A stretch of DNA of 9,790 nucleotides from assembly GCA_021786655.1 (NCBI GenBank), contig JAJYMU010000293.1:1-9790 (forward strand), given 5' to 3'. Shown here in pieces: positions 1 to 7,343 of this stretch; positions within the stretch are counted from its first letter, which is position 1, and the number at the start of each line of letters is the position of its first letter. This DNA is from Bacteroidota bacterium (GTDB lineage: Bacteria > Bacteroidota > Ignavibacteria > Ignavibacteriales > Melioribacteraceae). The notes beneath the pieces are model-generated. The model saw nothing but the letters and a program-made list of their open reading frames with translations. It did no database searches and was not told the DNA's origin. A program made the position numbers and the translations under genes.

Positions 1-1108
1 GTACGCGGCGCCCGGATTCGCAACTGACGTGCGCGCCGAACTTAGCAAACTTTTGCTCGAAGTTTTGCCGAAAGGATTAGAAAAATTTTATTTCTCAACT
101 TCGGGTACGGAAGCGAACGAAGCGGCAATTAAAATTGCGCGGATGTACACGGGCAAGTACAAAATTATTTCAAGATATAATTCTTATCATGGATCGACTG
201 CGGCATCAATAGCTGCAACAGGAGACCCAAGACGATGGTCGGTTGAACCATCCGGAAAAATTGACGGCGTAATCTTCGCACCGGAGTGCAATTGCTACCG
301 CTGCCCGCTTAATCATTCTTATCCCGATTGCGAAATAGCCTGCGTCGAATACATCGAGCACATGATAAAGAATGAAAGCAATGTTGCGGCGATTATTGTT
401 GAACCGGTTGTCGGCACAAACGGAATTCTCGTTCCTCCAAAAGAATATTTTCCGCGGTTACGAAAAATCTGTGATGACAATAACGTTTTATTAATTGCCG
501 ATGAAGTTATGAGCGGATGGGGAAGAACGGGTAAATGGTTTGCAGTTGATAACTGGAATGTTCAGCCTGATATTCTGACGACAGCAAAAGGAATTACTTC
601 TGCTTACGTTCCGCTTGGATTGACAGCTACTACAATGAAGATTGCAGATTATTTCAACGATCACTATTTCGCACACGGACACACATACGAAGCCCATCCA
701 ATAACACTCGCACCTGCAATCGCCGCAATCAATGAATTAAAAGACAAAAAATTAGTTGAGAGAGCAGTTGAAGTCGGTGATCATCTTAACAAAAAATTAC
801 TTGCGCTAAAATCCAAACATCCTTCGATCGGAGATGTAAGAGGCATCGGACTTTTCTACGCTGTTGAAATAGTGAAAGATCAAAAAACAAAAGAACCATT
901 CAATATAAAAGAAGATAAAGTTGCGGGCAGACCGCTGCTTGTAGATAAAGTTGCCGCAGAAATGATGAAGCGCGGTTTATACATGCAGTCGTGGATAAGT
1001 CATTTTGTTCTCGCGCCTCCGTTGATCATCACAAAGGAAGAAATTGACAACGCCGTAAAAATATTTGACGAGTGTCTTTCTATTGCCGATGATGAACTGA
1101 AAAAATAA
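1..1108 (+). CDS. Class III (PLP) aminotransferase, probable beta-alanine/omega-amino acid transaminase, 5' end missing
   Basis: Seen: the frame is open from base 2 and reads YAAPGFATDV before the GTG at 29, so the gene starts left of the window. About 368 residues are visible, against roughly 430-460 usual for the family. Counting the GTG at 29 as residue 1, the cofactor-phosphate motif STSGTEANEAAIK is at 23-35, the PLP-ring aspartate is Asp158 in IADEV, and the Schiff-base lysine is Lys187 in TTAKGITSAYVPLG. A cysteine cluster (Cys87, 89, 92, 101, 105) lies in the CYRCP region, which I remember from beta-alanine/taurine-pyruvate-type relatives. Inference: lying 36 bp before preT, it probably transaminates beta-alanine to malonate semialdehyde as the last step of reductive pyrimidine breakdown. 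Sequence alone cannot exclude taurine, GABA or another omega-amino acid. Cytosolic; no signal peptide can be judged because the N-terminus is absent. Confidence 0.85.
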   Translation, partial: YAAPGFATDVRAELSKLLLEVLPKGLEKFYFSTSGTEANEAAIKIARMYTGKYKIISRYNSYHGSTAASIAATGDPRRWSVEPSGKIDGVIFAPECNCYRCPLNHSYPDCEIACVEYIEHMIKNESNVAAIIVEPVVGTNGILVPPKEYFPRLRKICDDNNVLLIADEVMSGWGRTGKWFAVDNWNVQPDILTTAKGITSAYVPLGLTATTMKIADYFNDHYFAHGHTYEAHPITLAPAIAAINELKDKKLVERAVEVGDHLNKKLLALKSKHPSIGDVRGIGLFYAVEIVKDQKTKEPFNIKEDKVAGRPLLVDKVAAEMMKRGLYMQSWISHFVLAPPLIITKEEIDNAVKIFDECLSIADDELKK

Positions 1109-1144
1109 TATTACACTTTTTATTACTAAGGTGGAATTTGTTTT

Positions 1145-2509
1145 ATGAAAAACATTGCGCCAAAACTTCCTATTGAAGAATATGAAAAAAACTTTGCCGA
1201 TCTCCATCCTCCTCTAACTCCCAACTCAGCCGTTGCCGAAGCTAACAGATGTCTTTACTGCTACGATTCCCCGTGCATGAAAGCATGTCCGACGCACATC
1301 GATATTTCAACTTTCATAAAAAAGATTTCTACCGGAAATCTTTTGGGATCTGCAAAGACGATTCTTGAATCGAATTGGATTGCGCTGACTTGCGCGAAGG
1401 CGTGTCCGGTAAATATACTTTGTGAAGGCGCATGTGTGTACAATGAAAAAGGTGAAAAACCGATTGAGATTGGAAAACTTCAGCGCTTTGCTATGGATAA
1501 TTATTTTGCGAAAGGCATGCCGAGCATTTTCAATAAAGCAACGAAGAATAATAAATCGGTTGGAATAATTGGTTCCGGTCCGGCCGGACTTGCATGCGGC
1601 GCAGAACTTTCTCTGTTAGGTTACGACGCTACAATTTATGAAGCGAATAAAATTCCCGGCGGTCTCTGCACTTGGGGTATCGCGCCATATAAAATGAGAA
1701 GAGAAGACAGTCTGAAAGAAGTTGCGATGGTGAAAAGTTTCGGCGTTGAAATCAAAACTGAAATGATGGTTGGAAAAGAAATTAAAGTTGATGAACTTAT
1801 TAAAAAACACGATGCGATTTTTCTAGGCGTGGGACTTGGCGAAAGTCCTCAACTCTCGGTCACCGGCGAAAATTTATCCGGCGTTATTGGTGCACTTGAG
1901 TTCATCGAAAAAGTAAAAACAGAAAATTGGAAAGACGTGCCCGTCGGTAAACGCGTTGCGGTAATTGGCGCGGGTAACACTTCTATTGATGCCGCGACCG
2001 AAGCAAAACGTCTTGGCGCCGAACAAGTTTTTATTATTTATCGCCGAAGTGAAGTTGAAATGTCTGCCTATGAATTTGAGTATGAACTTGCCAAGAAAGA
2101 CGGAATCGTTTTTCATTTTCTAACAGCACCGAAAAAAATTGTCGGAGAAAAATTTGTTGAAGGAATTGAATGTTTAAAAATGAGACTTGGTGAACCGGAT
2201 AATAGAGGAAGAAGAAGACCGGTTTCTATTCCCGGAACTGAATTTACAATTCCGGTTGATATGGTTATCAAAGCTATCGGACAAGAGACCAAATCAAGTT
2301 TCTTAGGTTCAATTCCGAATTTAACTCTCGATACGGACGGCTGTGTAATTGTTGACCAGAATACATTTCAAACTGCGAATCCAAAAATATTTGCCGGCGG
2401 CGATTGTATTAACGGCGGAAAGGAAGTTGTGAACGCCGCATACGACGGCAAACGCGCCGCGCATGGAATTGATTCTTATTTGTCGAATCAAACAAAAGGA
2501 GGAAATTAA
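1145..2509 (+). CDS. preT: Dihydropyrimidine dehydrogenase (NAD(P)H), FAD/Fe-S subunit PreT
   Basis: Electron-input subunit that takes hydride from NAD(P)H onto FAD and passes electrons by Fe-S clusters to PreA, reducing uracil/thymine. Seen in 454 residues: an N-terminal Fe-S domain with Cys36, 39, 44, 48 and Cys83, 87, 93, 97, then the FAD Rossmann motif GSGPAGLACGAE (143-154), the NAD(P) motif VIGAGNTSIDAA (273-284), Arg300-Arg301 after it, and a GGDCINGGKEVVNAA FAD-closing motif (418-432). Cysteine spacing matches the N-terminal part of mammalian DPD, and Gln113 sits 16 residues after Cys97, where pig DPD uses Gln156 as an unusual cluster ligand (from memory). The start is ATG 1145, with AAGGTGG at 1128-1134. 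The same fold occurs in GltD (glutamate synthase small subunit), but the adjoining preA settles the assignment. Only 3 bp separate it from preA. Confidence 0.93.
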   Translation: MKNIAPKLPIEEYEKNFADLHPPLTPNSAVAEANRCLYCYDSPCMKACPTHIDISTFIKKISTGNLLGSAKTILESNWIALTCAKACPVNILCEGACVYNEKGEKPIEIGKLQRFAMDNYFAKGMPSIFNKATKNNKSVGIIGSGPAGLACGAELSLLGYDATIYEANKIPGGLCTWGIAPYKMRREDSLKEVAMVKSFGVEIKTEMMVGKEIKVDELIKKHDAIFLGVGLGESPQLSVTGENLSGVIGALEFIEKVKTENWKDVPVGKRVAVIGAGNTSIDAATEAKRLGAEQVFIIYRRSEVEMSAYEFEYELAKKDGIVFHFLTAPKKIVGEKFVEGIECLKMRLGEPDNRGRRRPVSIPGTEFTIPVDMVIKAIGQETKSSFLGSIPNLTLDTDGCVIVDQNTFQTANPKIFAGGDCINGGKEVVNAAYDGKRAAHGIDSYLSNQTKGGN

Positions 2510-2512
2510 TTC

Positions 2513-3832
2513 ATGGTAGATCTCTCAATAAATTGTGCCGGAATAAAATCACCGAATCCGTTTTGGCTTGCATCTGCACCTCCTTCAAATTCAGCGTATC
2601 AAAACTGCAAAGCATTCGAACAAGGTTGGGGTGGAACAGTTTGGAAAACTATCGGCGAACCGGTAATGAACGTTTTCAATCGTTACGGCGGATTGGATTA
2701 CAACGGACAGAAAATTTTCGGATTGAATAACATCGAACTCATCAGCGACAGACCGATTGAAGTTAACCTAAAAGAAATCGCCGAGACAAAAAAACTTTGG
2801 CCGGATCGCGCGGTCGTTGTTTCATTGATGGTCGAATCGAAAAGAGAAACCTGGCATGAAGTTGTAAAACGCACCATTGATACCGGCTGCGACGGAATAG
2901 AATTGAATTACGGCTGCCCGCATGGAATGAGCGAACGCGGAATGGGCGCTGCTGTCGGACAAGTTCCCGAATATTGCAAGATGATTACCGAATGGGAGAT
3001 CGAAGTATCAACAATTCCGGTAATTGTAAAACTCACACCGAACATCAGCAACATTCAGCTTCCGGCACGAGCCGCGAAAGCTGCGGGGGCTAATGCAATT
3101 TCACTCATCAATACTATTAATAGTATTATTGGAATTAATCTCGATACATTCGAGTTAAAACCAAACGTCGGCGGATTAGGCGGACACGGTGGCTATGCTG
3201 GTCCCGCAGTAAAACCAATTGCGCTTCATTTGCTTTCGCAAGTTGCTATTGATACGGAAGTAAGTTTACCTATTTCAGGAATCGGCGGAATAAGCAATTG
3301 GCGCGATGCGCTGGAATTTATTTTGCTCGGTGCTTCAAGCGTGCAAGTTTGCACAGCTGTGATGCATTACGGTTTCCGAATTGTGAATGATATGATTGAA
3401 GGATTGAGTAACTGGATGGAATCAAAAGGATTTACTTCACTCGATCAAGTTAGAGGAAAATCTCTACCGCGTATAAATGATTTCGGAAATTTTGATTTGT
3501 TGAACAGAACCATTGCGCGGATTGATCAGACAAAATGTATTCACTGCAATTTGTGTTACATCGCTTGTGAGGATGCTGCTCATCAATGCATCGATTTAAC
3601 TCCGGTTAACGGACATAACAAAACAGAAGTCCGCGAAAAAGATTGCGTCGGTTGTGCGTTGTGCTCGCTCGTTTGTCCGGTTGAAGGCTGCATCTCGATG
3701 GTTAGAATTGATGACGGCTCTTCATCAAAAACTTGGAATCAATTGATAGCTGATTTTAAGAAAAGCGGAAGACCATTAACTTGGAAAGCGCTAGCTGAGT
3801 TTCAGCATAAACATGGAATTGAAATACATTAG
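2513..3832 (+). CDS. preA: Dihydropyrimidine dehydrogenase, FMN catalytic subunit PreA
   Basis: Catalytic subunit that reduces uracil/thymine to the 5,6-dihydro compounds on FMN, using electrons from PreT; cytosolic. Seen in 439 residues: an FMN-binding TIM barrel (about 1-310) with NYGCPHGMSERGMG at 132-145, IVKLTPNI (171-178), the pyrimidine-contact motif NTINS (200-204) and phosphate-site glycines SGIGGIS (255-261). Cys135 corresponds to the catalytic acid/base cysteine of mammalian DPD (pig Cys671). A C-terminal ferredoxin domain follows with CIHCNLCYIAC (342-352) plus Cys359, and CVGCALCSLVCP (378-389) plus Cys393, fitting two [4Fe-4S] clusters. Gly134 stands where pig DPD has Ser670. 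A strong AGGAGG (2497-2502) precedes ATG 2513 and the gene follows preT by 3 bp, so co-translation is likely. Homologous to dihydroorotate dehydrogenases, but the Cys base and C-terminal clusters point to DPD. Confidence 0.95.
   Translation: MVDLSINCAGIKSPNPFWLASAPPSNSAYQNCKAFEQGWGGTVWKTIGEPVMNVFNRYGGLDYNGQKIFGLNNIELISDRPIEVNLKEIAETKKLWPDRAVVVSLMVESKRETWHEVVKRTIDTGCDGIELNYGCPHGMSERGMGAAVGQVPEYCKMITEWEIEVSTIPVIVKLTPNISNIQLPARAAKAAGANAISLINTINSIIGINLDTFELKPNVGGLGGHGGYAGPAVKPIALHLLSQVAIDTEVSLPISGIGGISNWRDALEFILLGASSVQVCTAVMHYGFRIVNDMIEGLSNWMESKGFTSLDQVRGKSLPRINDFGNFDLLNRTIARIDQTKCIHCNLCYIACEDAAHQCIDLTPVNGHNKTEVREKDCVGCALCSLVCPVEGCISMVRIDDGSSSKTWNQLIADFKKSGRPLTWKALAEFQHKHGIEIH
3110..3127. repeat. 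18-bp perfect palindrome inside preA
   Basis: AATACTATTAATAGTATT equals its own reverse complement with no spacer. It encodes the conserved NTINSI substrate-contact segment of PreA, so coding constraint plus AT-rich codons may explain it. No function is claimed. Confidence 0.5.
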
Positions 3833-3851
3833 CGAATATCACTGTTAAATT

Positions 3852-4433
3852 ATGGCTCTTAAAAAAGTATCCAAAACACAATTAACACTATATAAACGTA
3901 TCGAAGGAATGATTTTCTCGCTAAGAGGAGAGAAAGTTATTCTTGATAGTGATCTTGCCGCGATCTACGGAGTGACCACCGCACGGCTCAATCAACAAGT
4001 AAAAAGAAATGCAGAAAGATTTCCATCCGATTTTGTTTTTCGACTTACCAAGAAAGAGTTTGATAGTTTGATGTTGCAATTTGCAACATCAAATCTTTCG
4101 CGTGGAGGAAGAAGAAAAATTCCGTTTGCATTCACAGAACATGGCGCCATAATGGCGGCCAATGTTCTGAATAGCAACAAGGCCGTACAAATGAGCGTTC
4201 TCGTAGTGAGAGCTTTTGTACAAATCCGTAAAAGCATTGTTGCTTATGATGAATTTACCAAACGACTGCGGGAACTTGAACAGAAAGTCACAAACCACGA
4301 CAATGATATTCAAGAGATTGTTGAAGCTATTCGTCAGCTGATGGCACCTCCCGAAAAATCTAAGCGTTCTTATGGATTTTCCGTTGAAGAATCTAAAGCT
4401 AAATATGATGCTTCAAAACAAAAAGCGAAATAG
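3852..4433 (+). CDS. ORF6N-domain (KilA-N-related) DNA-binding protein
   Basis: Seen in 193 residues: an ORF6N-type domain at about 17-128, with IEGMIFSLRGEKVILDSDLA, then YGV(T)TARLNQQVKRN (39-53), RFPSDFVFRLTKKEF (56-70), QFATSN (76-81), GGRRKIPFAFTEHG (85-98) and a helix ending in RAFVQIRK (120-127). A predicted coiled or helical segment follows (about 135-165), then a PPEKSKRSYGF tail typical of the family. Known: ORF6N proteins occur in phages and widely in Bacteroidota-type chromosomes; they are presumed DNA-binding and mostly of unknown function. It sits between preA (19 bp downstream of its stop) and the dihydropyrimidinase (36 bp upstream of its start) with no Shine-Dalgarno sequence before ATG 3852. 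Initiation may therefore depend on coupling or be weak. The next in-frame ATG (3909) would clip the domain, so 3852 is preferred. It is not a known part of pyrimidine catabolism; a regulator or a selfish insert are both possible. Confidence 0.85.
   Translation: MALKKVSKTQLTLYKRIEGMIFSLRGEKVILDSDLAAIYGVTTARLNQQVKRNAERFPSDFVFRLTKKEFDSLMLQFATSNLSRGGRRKIPFAFTEHGAIMAANVLNSNKAVQMSVLVVRAFVQIRKSIVAYDEFTKRLRELEQKVTNHDNDIQEIVEAIRQLMAPPEKSKRSYGFSVEESKAKYDASKQKAK
4067..4093. repeat. Perfect 13-bp inverted repeat, 1-nt spacer, inside ORF6N gene
   Basis: Left arm TTTGATGTTGCAA (4067-4079), spacer T (4080), right arm TTGCAACATCAAA (4081-4093), with no mismatches. It spans codons for SLMLQFATSN of the ORF6N domain. 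As RNA the innermost pair would open to give a 3-nt loop and 12 pairs. It could be an operator, a structural mRNA element or a coincidence of coding. Confidence 0.75.
4135..4169. repeat. Second long inverted repeat inside ORF6N gene (16 pairs, two bulges)
   Basis: Left arm CAGAACATGGCGCCAT (4135-4150), centre A4151, right arm ATGGCGGCCAATGTTCTG (4152-4169). All 16 left-arm bases pair, leaving single unpaired bases G4157 and A4161 on the right arm. As RNA it would fold into roughly a 14-pair stem with a 5-nt loop. It covers the codons for TEHGAIMAANVL and begins 42 nt after the first inverted repeat. Confidence 0.7.
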
Positions 4434-4469
4434 AAGAATTGTAAATTCATTTTTGAAAAGAGGTATGAC

Positions 4470-5858
4470 ATGTCACTACTAATTAAAAATGCCCGCATTA
4501 TTACTGCCGAACACGATTACACAGCAGATATTTTTATCGAGAAAGAAAAAATTACAACAATCGGCGTTGCATTAAATATTTCTGCTGATAGAACGATTGA
4601 TGCAAAAGGCAAGTATGTTATTCCCGGCGGGATTGATGTTCACACTCATCTCGATATGCCGTTTGGCGGAACGACATCGTCAGATAATTTTGAAACGGGA
4701 ACGCGTGCGGCTGCTTTCGGCGGAACAACATCAATCGTGGATTTTGCAACTCAAGGACGCGGGACAAAAATGCGAACTGCTCTCGATACGTGGTTCAAGA
4801 AAGCGGAAGGCAAAGTAACAATCGATTACGGCTTTCACATGATCATCACCGATTTACCCGAAGCTGATCTCGGAGACATGAGCGACATGGTGCGCGAAGG
4901 CGTTACCAGTTTTAAACTATTCATGGCATATCCAAATGCGTTAATGGTTGACGATGCAACAATCTTCCGTGCGATGAGGCATACAGCTTCAAGCGGATCA
5001 TTGATTTGTATGCACGCAGAAAACGGAAATGTGATCGATCTTATTGTTCAGAAAGCTTTGGCGGAAGGTAAGACTGCACCGATATATCACGCGCTAACTC
5101 GTCCAACAACAGCTGAGGCGGAAGCTGTAAACCGCACAATCGCTCTTTCGCAGATGGCAGGAGCTCCGGTTTATATTGTTCATCTTTCTTGCAATGATGC
5201 TTTAGAAAAAGTTGTTGAAGCCCGCGAACTCGGTCTTCCGGCTTATGCCGAAACTTGTCCCCAGTATCTTTTCCTATCACTTGATGACATGAACAAACCC
5301 GGCTTCGAAGATGCAAAAGTTGTCTTTACTCCGCCGCTGCGTGAAAAGTGGAATCAAGAAAAACTTTGGGGAGGATTAAAGAAAAATAGTTTGCAAGTCA
5401 TTTCAACCGATCATTGTCCTTTCTGTTTCAAAGAACAAAAAGAACTGGGCAAGGGCGACTTCACAAAAATACCCAACGGTGGACCCGGCATTGAACACCG
5501 TATGCAATTAATTTTCGACGGCGGTGTCGTCGGCAAAAAAATTACTTTGAATCGTTGGGTAGAACTCACATCAACCACGCCGGCAAAAATATTCGGAATG
5601 TTTCCTCGTAAAGGTACAATTGCACCAGGCTCAGACGCAGATATTGTAATTTGGGATCCCGACAAAGAACACATCATCTCGGCGAAGACACATCACATGG
5701 CAGTTGATTATTCGATGTATGAAGGAAAGAAAGTTAAAGGTGATGCGGAGATTGTTATCTCGCGCGGAGAAGTAATTGTTGAAAAAGGAAAGTTCTCCGG
5801 CAAACCGGGAAGAGGAAACTACGTCAAGAGAAATACTTACGGCAGTGCCTGGAACTAG
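4470..5858 (+). CDS. hydA: Dihydropyrimidinase / D-hydantoinase family amidohydrolase
   Basis: Opens dihydrouracil or dihydrothymine to N-carbamoyl-beta-amino acids, the second step of reductive pyrimidine breakdown; cytosolic binuclear-metal enzyme. Seen in 462 residues, the usual length: GGIDVHTHLD (53-62) giving metal ligands His58 and His60, the carbamylated bridging lysine Lys149 in TSFKLFMAYP, His182 in CMHAENG, His238 in IVHLSC and the catalytic/metal Asp314 in STDHCPF. Tyr154, five residues after the lysine, matches the substrate-contact tyrosine of hydantoinases. The full metal set argues against a CRMP-like or catalytically dead homologue. ATG 4470 follows AGAGG (4459-4463) with 6-nt spacing. 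Neighbours preT/preA and the NCS1 permease favour dihydropyrimidine over hydantoin as the natural substrate; activity on hydantoins or allantoin is not excluded by sequence. Confidence 0.93.
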   Translation: MSLLIKNARIITAEHDYTADIFIEKEKITTIGVALNISADRTIDAKGKYVIPGGIDVHTHLDMPFGGTTSSDNFETGTRAAAFGGTTSIVDFATQGRGTKMRTALDTWFKKAEGKVTIDYGFHMIITDLPEADLGDMSDMVREGVTSFKLFMAYPNALMVDDATIFRAMRHTASSGSLICMHAENGNVIDLIVQKALAEGKTAPIYHALTRPTTAEAEAVNRTIALSQMAGAPVYIVHLSCNDALEKVVEARELGLPAYAETCPQYLFLSLDDMNKPGFEDAKVVFTPPLREKWNQEKLWGGLKKNSLQVISTDHCPFCFKEQKELGKGDFTKIPNGGPGIEHRMQLIFDGGVVGKKITLNRWVELTSTTPAKIFGMFPRKGTIAPGSDADIVIWDPDKEHIISAKTHHMAVDYSMYEGKKVKGDAEIVISRGEVIVEKGKFSGKPGRGNYVKRNTYGSAWN

Positions 5859-5914
5859 CAGAGTATTTACCGAATAATTTTTTTGGAAATATTTTTTCAC
5901 TCATAAAGGAAAAA

Positions 5915-7336
5915 ATGATGGAGAACCTTGCCCCCGGTGGTTTGGTAGAAACTGATTTATCCGGACTTACCGATTCAAGACTTTTCAATCACGATCTCTC
6001 ACCGACAAAAATTAAAGAGAGAACTTGGGGAACATACAATATCGCTTCTCTTTGGATCGGGATGAGTGTCTGCATAACAACTTACATGTTGGCAAGCGGA
6101 TTAATTGCCGGCGGCATGAATTGGTGGCAGGCGTTAATAACAATTGCACTTGGTAATGTTATTGTTCTTGTGCCGATGGTTTTGAACGCGCATGCCGGAA
6201 CGAAATATGGAATTCCGTTTCCGGTTCTTGCAAGATCGGCATTCGGTACTCTCGGTTCAAATGTTCCGGCAATACTTCGCGCAATTGTCGCATGCGGATG
6301 GTTTGGAATTCAAACATGGATTGGCGGACAAGCATTGAATTCTCTTATCAGCATACTGATTCCACAATGGAGTGTTTGGAGTTTAGGATCTGCAGCGAGC
6401 TTTCTAATTTTCTGGGCGATGAATGTTTATTTCATTATCAATGGTATGGAATCGATCCGATGGCTTGAAGCGCTGGGCGCGCCATTTCTTCTAGTTGTTG
6501 GAATTGCATTATTGGTCTGGGCGTACGTTAAAGGTGGTGGCTTCGGACCGATCTTGAGTCAGCCAAGCAAATTTCAAACAATGGGAGAGTTCTGGAGATT
6601 TTTTATTCCTTCTTTAACCGGCATGGTCGGATATTGGGCGACGCTCTCACTCAACATTCCGGATTTTTCCCGATTTGCAAAAAGTCAGAAAGCGCAAATG
6701 GTTGGCCAGGCAATCGGACTGCCGCCAACGATGGCACTCTATTCATTTATTGGCGTTGCGGTTACTTCGGCAACAGTCGTAATTTTTGGTGAAGCAATCT
6801 GGGATCCGGTGGTACTTCTTTCAAAATTTCAGAATCCGATTATCGTTATAATATCAATGTTAGCTTTGTTGATAGCAACGTTAACCACAAACATTGCAGC
6901 TAATGTCGTTTCTCCGGCAAATGATTTCTCAAATATTTATCCGAAGAAAATTACTTTTATCCGGGGCGGAATGATGACTGCGGTTCTTGGTATTGTAATC
7001 ATGCCATGGAAATTGTTGTCGGATTACAGTGCTTATATCTTTGGCTGGTTAGTTGGATACTCTGGTTTCTTGGGACCGATTGCTGGAATTTTAATTTGCG
7101 ATTATTTTCTCGTGAAGAAAAGAAAATTAACCGTGATTGATCTTTACAGACGCGGCGGTGAATACGAATACAAAAATGGTTTTAATCTGAAAGCCATTTT
7201 TGCTTTGGCTGCGGGTATAGTTGTTGCACTTATCGGATTGCTCGTTCCATCGTTACGCTTTCTTTACGATTATGCTTGGTTCGTTGGTTTTGGCGTCTCA
7301 TTCCTTGTCTATCACATAATAATGAAAAATAAATAA
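5915..7336 (+). CDS. NCS1-family nucleobase/hydantoin cation symporter
   Basis: Inner-membrane permease, probably importing uracil/thymine or related hydantoin/allantoin-type rings with Na+ or H+. Seen in 473 residues with about 12 hydrophobic spans, roughly at 42-66, 71-92, 116-147, 155-176, 184-205, 228-249, 265-290, 306-333, 350-365, 370-398, 424-445 and 449-469. Family marks are NHDLSPTKIKERTW (25-38), GWFGIQTW (128-135), the NIPDFSRFAKS stretch (247-257) and TTNIAANVVSPAND (324-337). Trp129/Gln133 and Asn330 fit by spacing the substrate residues Trp117/Gln121 and Asn318 of the hydantoin transporter Mhp1 (from memory). The start could be ATG 5915 or ATG 5918: AAAGGA at 5905-5910 gives 4 or 7 nt spacing, so the second ATG is at least as good. 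It lies 56 bp after the dihydropyrimidinase. Substrate is inferred from neighbours. Confidence 0.88.
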   Translation: MMENLAPGGLVETDLSGLTDSRLFNHDLSPTKIKERTWGTYNIASLWIGMSVCITTYMLASGLIAGGMNWWQALITIALGNVIVLVPMVLNAHAGTKYGIPFPVLARSAFGTLGSNVPAILRAIVACGWFGIQTWIGGQALNSLISILIPQWSVWSLGSAASFLIFWAMNVYFIINGMESIRWLEALGAPFLLVVGIALLVWAYVKGGGFGPILSQPSKFQTMGEFWRFFIPSLTGMVGYWATLSLNIPDFSRFAKSQKAQMVGQAIGLPPTMALYSFIGVAVTSATVVIFGEAIWDPVVLLSKFQNPIIVIISMLALLIATLTTNIAANVVSPANDFSNIYPKKITFIRGGMMTAVLGIVIMPWKLLSDYSAYIFGWLVGYSGFLGPIAGILICDYFLVKKRKLTVIDLYRRGGEYEYKNGFNLKAIFALAAGIVVALIGLLVPSLRFLYDYAWFVGFGVSFLVYHIIMKNK

Positions 7337-7343
7337 GGCGGGG

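Noticed and set aside
1578..1589. 12-bp palindrome GTCCGGCCGGAC in preT
   Set aside because: It encodes the invariant SGPAG part of the FAD-binding motif; short GC-rich self-complementarity here is expected from codon constraint.
3831..4447. Similar short words either side of the ORF6N gene (AGCGAA then TGTTAAATT versus AGCGAA then TGTAAATT), like a decayed target duplication
   Set aside because: The words are only 6-9 bases, AT-rich, differently spaced and one set overlaps the ORF6N 3' end; chance is adequate without a comparison locus.
4436..4455. GAATT-n3-AATTC stem followed by a T-run after the ORF6N stop, as a terminator
   Set aside because: Only five A/T-dominated pairs and a five-base T-run; too weak to call a terminator, and it would cut off the downstream catabolic genes.
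4989..5400. Antisense open frames over the dihydropyrimidinase gene
   Set aside because: They have no recognisable protein features and lie opposite well-conserved catalytic motifs; they are shadows of the real frame.
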